A stretch of 64,000 nt of DNA from Smallanthus sonchifolius. Its lineage: Eukaryota > Streptophyta > Magnoliopsida > Asterales > Asteraceae. This document shows positions 59,793 to 64,000 of the stretch, in pieces. The translations under genes and the position numbers were made by a program. The notes under the pieces were generated by a model. That model worked only from the letters and a program-made list of their open reading frames with translations. It searched no databases and had not been told where the DNA came from. The stretch lies in contig CM042042.1 in NCBI GenBank assembly GCA_023525975.1, forward strand, positions 7,137,501 through 7,201,500. The letters run 5' to 3'. Each line of letters starts with the position of its first letter. The first letter of the stretch is position 1.

Positions 59793-60049
59793 GGTACGTT
59801 GCAAACTCTTATTTGTGATATGCCAAGTTTATGATTTTATTTCCTTGAATGATTAGTTAGCCCCATCAGCTTAGGAGCCTTAGAACTAGATATTACCCGG
59901 ATTAGATCCTCAGCGGTAGTTAATCACAATGGCCTTCATGACCAAGCTGCCTTGCATAGCTACGGTTTATGCCACCCATTCTGTGATTTGCTATCGGTAT
60001 AGCTTATGGCAGGTTTCGAGGACGAAACCTATTGTAAGGAGGGTAGACT
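59793..60049 (+). other. 3' untranslated interior of the gag-only element
   Basis: 257 bp with no pol remnant, ending in the GTAAGGAGGGTAGA polypurine tract. The deletion that removed pol left no visible scar. Confidence 0.7.
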
Positions 60050-62363
60050 TGTAACATCCCGAGTTTTAGAGTGTGAAAGAATTCACGAAAAATTTAAAAT
60101 TTAAAACTTATATAAGAAAAGGGAAGCGGGCTTGGGCCGGGGTGTATAGGCCGAAAGGGACAAGGGTTTGGGCCCTTATAAGTCTCAAGACCAGCCCCAA
60201 ACCCTCATTTGCAACACCATTTTCGGAATTCTAGAGAGAGAAAGCGAGAGAGAGCCTAGAGAGAGAAAGTCCCGGTTTTCGGACTAGAGCTTCAAGGATC
60301 GTTAGCAAGAGTCTCGCGAGTGTTTAGCAACGAAAAGGAAGTGATTACAGGTAACCGATTCTCCTAGATCTGAGTTTTAGTTCATTTTTGGGTTTTTCGG
60401 GTTTTGGGTGAAACGGGAACGTTTTTACAGATGAAACTGAAAGAAAAGCATAGATTTGAGTTCTTAAACGAAAAACAAACGTTTTGAATGTAAAAAGTCC
60501 GGATCTTGACCAGGTCGGACCTGCATTGCGAAAGTTAGGGTTTTTCACGGGGAAGATAGCTGAGTTCTGCAGGTATCGAAACTAGAAGTTTCGAGCGGCC
60601 TGCAGGTATCGAAACTAGAAGTTTCGAGCGGCCTGCAGGTATCGAAACTAGAAGTTTCGAGCGGCCTGCAGGTATCGAAACTAGAAGTTTCGATGGGCCT
60701 GTACCTGTCGAAACTAAGTAGTTTCGATAGGTCTGCATCAGTAAGTGAAGTCAGTGTATTCACCTGTAACAGAACGAGTAAACCGTTAGAGTCGGGATTA
60801 GGTCTGATATGTGTCAACTGTTATGATTGTTCAGATTGAGTGAGATCCAGTAGACCATTCCAGCTAAGATAAGAGGTGAGTTCTAATCCCCTTTTTGCCT
60901 TCTTTAGGGGTGGTATGCATACTTAGTGTAAAGTGTTTATTATATTTTATATATTATAAACTGAAGAGAAAAGCTATGTTTTAGTGAAAGGTTTAAAAGA
61001 GGCAAAAGTATGTTTCAGTAAAGTAAGATATATCATTTGGCAAGCGTTTACTATATTTTCATATACATAAACAAAGGCATGATATATGTGCTAGTATGTT
61101 TTCAGTAAAGTAAGATATATCATTTGGCAAGCGTTTACTATATTTTTTTATATACATAAACAAAGGCATGATATATATGATAAGCTATGTTTCAGAAAGT
61201 AAGATGTATTTTATGATAAGCTATGTTTCAGAAAGTAAGATGTATTTTATGATAAGCTATGTTTCAGTAAAAGCAAAGATATATCATTTGGCAAGCGTTT
61301 ACTATATTTTTATATACATAAACAAAGGCATGATATATGTTAAGTTATGAACAAGATTTACAGAAAGATTTATGAACAGTAAAGTGAACAGTTTTCCTTC
61401 GGGAATATGTACCAGCTATAAAGGTCCTTGGGACAGATGTTACTTGTACAAGATGTCAGACATGGGTTCTACCCATTAGTAAGAACCTTTGTGGTTCGTT
61501 AACAGTTGTACAACTGGGATGAGTGACGGCGGTTGCTCGGGAGGTCCACGCAACCTCCCCTTAGCGTTAAGCGGTATTGTCGGTTCATGGACGTGAGCCA
61601 TGGGGGCATTGACCAGGGTATTGTCGGTTCATGGATGAATCCATGGGGGCATTGACCAGGTACTCGTCGGTTCATGGATGAATCCATGGGGGCGGTACAG
61701 TAGTGACAAGGAATTGACGGATAAGCGGTATTGTCGGTTCATGGTCGTTGATCATGGGGGCATTGACCAGGTACTTGTCGGTTCATGGATGTAAGCCATG
61801 AGGGCAGTACAGTAAAGAGGAATTGACGGTTTATTATACGTTTTAAACTGTTTGAAAAGTAAAGTGTGTTAAGTTTAGCCTTATTGGCAGTATAGATATA
61901 TGTTTGAAAAGTAAAGTGTGTTAAGTTTAGCCTTAATAGCAGTATATATATGTTTTGAAAAGTAAAGTATGTAAAGTTTTGGCCTTAAGGGCAGTATGTA
62001 TGTAATAGTAAATCTTTTGTAAAATTGATTTAAAATAAACGTTAGAACTCACTCAGCGTTGCTGATTTTTAGTATGCACATCAGTTAAGTGTAGGTGGCA
62101 GTAGATGGAAGTGGATGCTTGGCTTGGCGAGAAGAGTTACCCGAAGACCAGAGTCTGACATCCTGTTTATGTTATTGTTTTAGTTGATTCAGACAAGTTT
62201 CAGTTGTATGTTGACAAGATATGTTTAGGCATGTTATGTATTTCCGCTGCGTATGTTGAAGTTTTAAATCGTTTCCGCTGTGTTAATGAATGTCTTATGA
62301 TTAAGTTCTATGTGTTGATGAGTAAACCCAATAAGTGAGGCCTTTCAGGAAGGGGGCCTTACA
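60050..62363 (+). repeat. 3' LTR of the gag-only element
   Basis: 2,314 bp. Differences from the 5' LTR that I can see: two fewer 33-bp units, one substitution near 61,386, one near 61,885 and two adjacent-region changes near 61,937. Confidence 0.93.
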
Positions 62364-62368
62364 TTCAG

Positions 62369-62666
62369 GCACATGTTTTTAATTAGAGAGTCAAAGTAGT
62401 GGTTTAGGGGTTAGTGATGCCTAATATCTAGAAGCAAGGGTTTATTTCCTATTTATGTATGTTTTTTGTTTATAAATGAATGAGTGCAGAAATCTAGAGT
62501 TTGTAAACACTAAAATCATTCTCTAAATACTAGTCTGATCCAACACTTTCCGTATACCATTTGATTGGAAGATGTGCAAAACTACTATAATTATGTGTTT
62601 TTTGAGTTAAAATGCTTAATTTCTTTTAGCTTTTATCATGTATTTTCACAAATTATCATTCTTCAA
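62369..62666. other. Intron-like DNA before the P5A exons
   Basis: No exon recognised. Confidence 0.4.
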
Positions 62667-63707
62667 GTTGATATATGCTCTGTTGGCAAGACGGGAACAC
62701 TGGCATCTGTTGACATGGTATGTTTAATGTTTGTTACAAATATGGCTTTCATGGTAAAAAGATGGATAATACCCTCCTATTGATGCTTAATTTGTGCTTT
62801 GATCTCTAGGAGTTCTTTACAGTTGGTGAGTTGAGTGATGATATTGATTTAGAAACGAATACTATAAAAAATGCCAACTTGCACATTGGAAATTCTTCCG
62901 TCTTGCCATGCACTGGTTTTTGTGGACCATAAGTTGGTATGTAACTTTTATCGTTGTCTTCCCATTTTTTATAGATTTTTTGTTTCTGCTTTTAATGAAA
63001 CTAGAACATAGTCACATGGAATGCGGTACGTTCCGGTACGTGGAACAAAAACTGGTACGCGATACGTGCATTTCTAAAATTCGGTACGAGGGGGTAGGTT
63101 CATTCGGTACGCCAATCCGGTACGTGGTGTGGTGTACCATATAGTCCGATACATTGTATCATATACAAAACATTGTATTTATAGAGTATAAACCCAGTGA
63201 TTACAAAAAATAGCCGTTCATCTATCCAGATACCCTAGAAAAATTAATTTTGTTTAAAAAAGAGGTTGAATGGCTGTTGGAATTCCGGTACGCGTACCAA
63301 AGGGGTCGGGTTCGCGTACCAAAGGGAGCGGGTTCGCGTACCAAAAGGATCCGGATTGTGAATCTGTTGAAAAAGGTTTGAAATCCTGTTCAATCGGGAT
63401 CGCTTGATTTTTTCGATCCGGATCGCGTACCACAGGTGATCAGTACGACTCTGTACCCAATTCCGGTACGTGCGATCTGGATCGCGGTTCGTGGCATGTC
63501 CAGCGTTTCCTGTGACTATGAACTAGAATATACTAATATCAAGTCTTAAAAAGATTAAGTGATGGCCTACTAATTGTTGACATCTTGTTTATAAAATCTA
63601 CTTATATGTTGATACCATTGCTTGTAGGTTGATGATTCTCTTGAGAGGGTTGCAATAAAGGGGATAGAGTAGACTTATAAATCTAATGTGAAAGTCATGC
63701 CTAAGAA
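62667..63707 (+). pseudogene. P5A-type ATPase (PDR2/MIA-like) exon fragments
   Basis: Exon a (62,667-62,717) reads VDICSVGKTGTLASVDM, exon b (62,810-62,936) reads EFFTVGELSDDIDLETNT then, after a one-base shift, SCHALVFVDHKL, and exon c (63,628-63,707) reads VDDSLERVAIKGIE, a stop, then TYKSNVKVMPKK. These align in order with the phosphorylation-site region of plant P5A ATPases, ER ion/helix-dislocase pumps. The invariant phosphorylated Asp of DKTGT is Gly here, exon b is frameshifted, and TAG replaces the Trp of exon c. Intron borders are intact. A hAT MITE sits in the intron between exons b and c. Confidence 0.82.
63007..63520. mobile_element. Non-autonomous hAT element with perfect 8-bp TSD
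   Basis: The 514-bp element has ends CATAGTCACATGGAATGC and the complement of CATAGTCACAGGAAACGC. The TSD AACTAGAA lies at 62,999-63,006 and 63,521-63,528. The interior is packed with GGTACG/CGTACC and GATCCGGATC words on both strands. No gene. Confidence 0.88.
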
Positions 63708-64000
63708 GTAAGCCATTTACTATTTCCTTTCTTTATATTGTTTCTTTTTAGGCACATGCTTGGTCATGTTCATGAGATATTGACAATTCAAATCATGTTT
63801 ATACAGGATTACAGGTACTTCTCATAAGTTTGAGTAAGGAAGCTGTTTTTGTTCAGTATTATTGTGTCAAAATGGTCCTGATCAGATGGTTGGGAAATGG
63901 GTTGTTTTTGTATGGTCTGGGTTGGGTGGACTTCAAATACTTTGTGCTCAAATCATTATTTTGTATTTAATTTATGTTATAAATGTAATGTGTGAAATAA
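63708..64000. other. End of window, no exon recognised
   Basis: A TTTATACAGG acceptor-like site lies at about 63,800, but the sequence after it does not match the next P5A exon. Confidence 0.4.

Larger units (their letters stand above)
55828..62363 (+). mobile_element. Gag-only LTR retrotransposon (TR-GAG type), 6.5 kb
   Basis: The LTRs (55,828-58,207 and 60,050-62,363) start TGTAACATCCCGAG and end GGGGGCCTTACA. The TSD TTCAG lies at 55,823-55,827 and 62,364-62,368. After the left LTR there is a primer-binding site TGGTATCAGAGCCATAG for initiator-Met tRNA. Before the right LTR there is a GTAAGGAGGGTAGA polypurine tract. The interior is only 1,842 bp and encodes Gag alone. The frame ends in a normal-looking stop where protease would begin in full elements. 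I see about four substitutions between LTRs, so insertion was recent. It fits the class called TR-GAG: non-autonomous elements that supply Gag and borrow Pol. Confidence 0.93.
46214..64000 (+). mobile_element. Putative gene-capturing Helitron (5' end in window, 3' end beyond)
   Basis: At 46,214 TCTATACTACTATATAATAC follows an A. This matches Helitron 5' termini and the short Helitron at 37,406. Downstream, exon fragments of five unrelated genes all lie on the plus strand: TMEM230-like, OTU, PER1, TCP11 and P5A-ATPase. Same-strand multi-gene capture is the signature of Helitrons. No hairpin-CTAG end was found before 64,000, and no RepHel protein was seen. LTR blocks and a hAT MITE are nested inside. 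The 5' end is seen; the extent and unity of the element are inference. Confidence 0.5.

Overview
The window is nuclear DNA of a flowering plant. It has plant-only gene families (NAC, RWP-RK/RKD, WAT1/EamA, GH17 glucanase), short AT-rich introns, tRNA-derived SINEs, and Helitron, hAT, MULE, CACTA and Ty3-gypsy elements. The repeat termini suggest a dicot, perhaps Asteraceae, but that is an impression and was not tested. Almost none of the window is ordinary gene space. It is a graveyard of nested transposons with broken or transposon-carried gene pieces between them.

Layout. 1-5.2 kb: an LTR end, a long foldback element, a NAC transcription-factor pseudogene (minus strand) with a MITE in intron 1, a SINE with a perfect target-site duplication (TSD), and a roughly 0.7 kb tandem repeat. 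5.2-19.9 kb: one 14.6 kb CACTA (En/Spm-type) element with terminal CACTA/TAGTG, TSD ATT and about 20 copies of a CGACGACATGTCGTCG palindrome near its ends. A young 8.5 kb Ty3-gypsy chromovirus-like retrotransposon sits inside it, and so do fragments of two unrelated host genes (RKD-type RWP-RK and WAT1/EamA). 19.9-30 kb: the interrupted tandem repeat resumes, followed by SINEs, a hAT MITE with perfect TSD, a MULE with 9-bp TSD whose left terminal inverted repeat (TIR) was hit by a SINE, a Helitron-like tail and a second hAT MITE.

30.3-33.2 kb: a structurally complete hAT element with an open transposase frame and perfect 8-bp TSD. 35-40.7 kb: a SINE, a GH17 beta-1,3-glucanase pseudogene, a 367-bp Helitron and a hAT-like relic. 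40.8-42.1 kb: a long-TIR foldback element. 42.1-44.6 kb: a tandem pair of small genes, one intact (44,290) and one whose ATG has become ATA.

46.2 kb to the end: a Helitron-type 5' terminus is followed by exon fragments of five unrelated host genes, all on the plus strand: TMEM230-like, OTU protease, PER1/PGAP3, TCP11-like and P5A-ATPase. This is the arrangement expected of a gene-capturing Helitron. It is interrupted by solo-LTR-like blocks (48.9-52.6 kb), a 6.5 kb gag-only LTR element (55.8-62.4 kb) and a hAT MITE in a pseudogene intron. The 3' end is not in the window.

The only frames that look able to make a full-length product are the hAT transposase, the retrotransposon Gag and the small 81-residue protein at 44,290. 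No rRNA, true tRNA or CRISPR was found. The main interest is two independent cases of gene-fragment capture, one by a CACTA and one apparently by a Helitron, together with the gag-only retrotransposon and the intact hAT.
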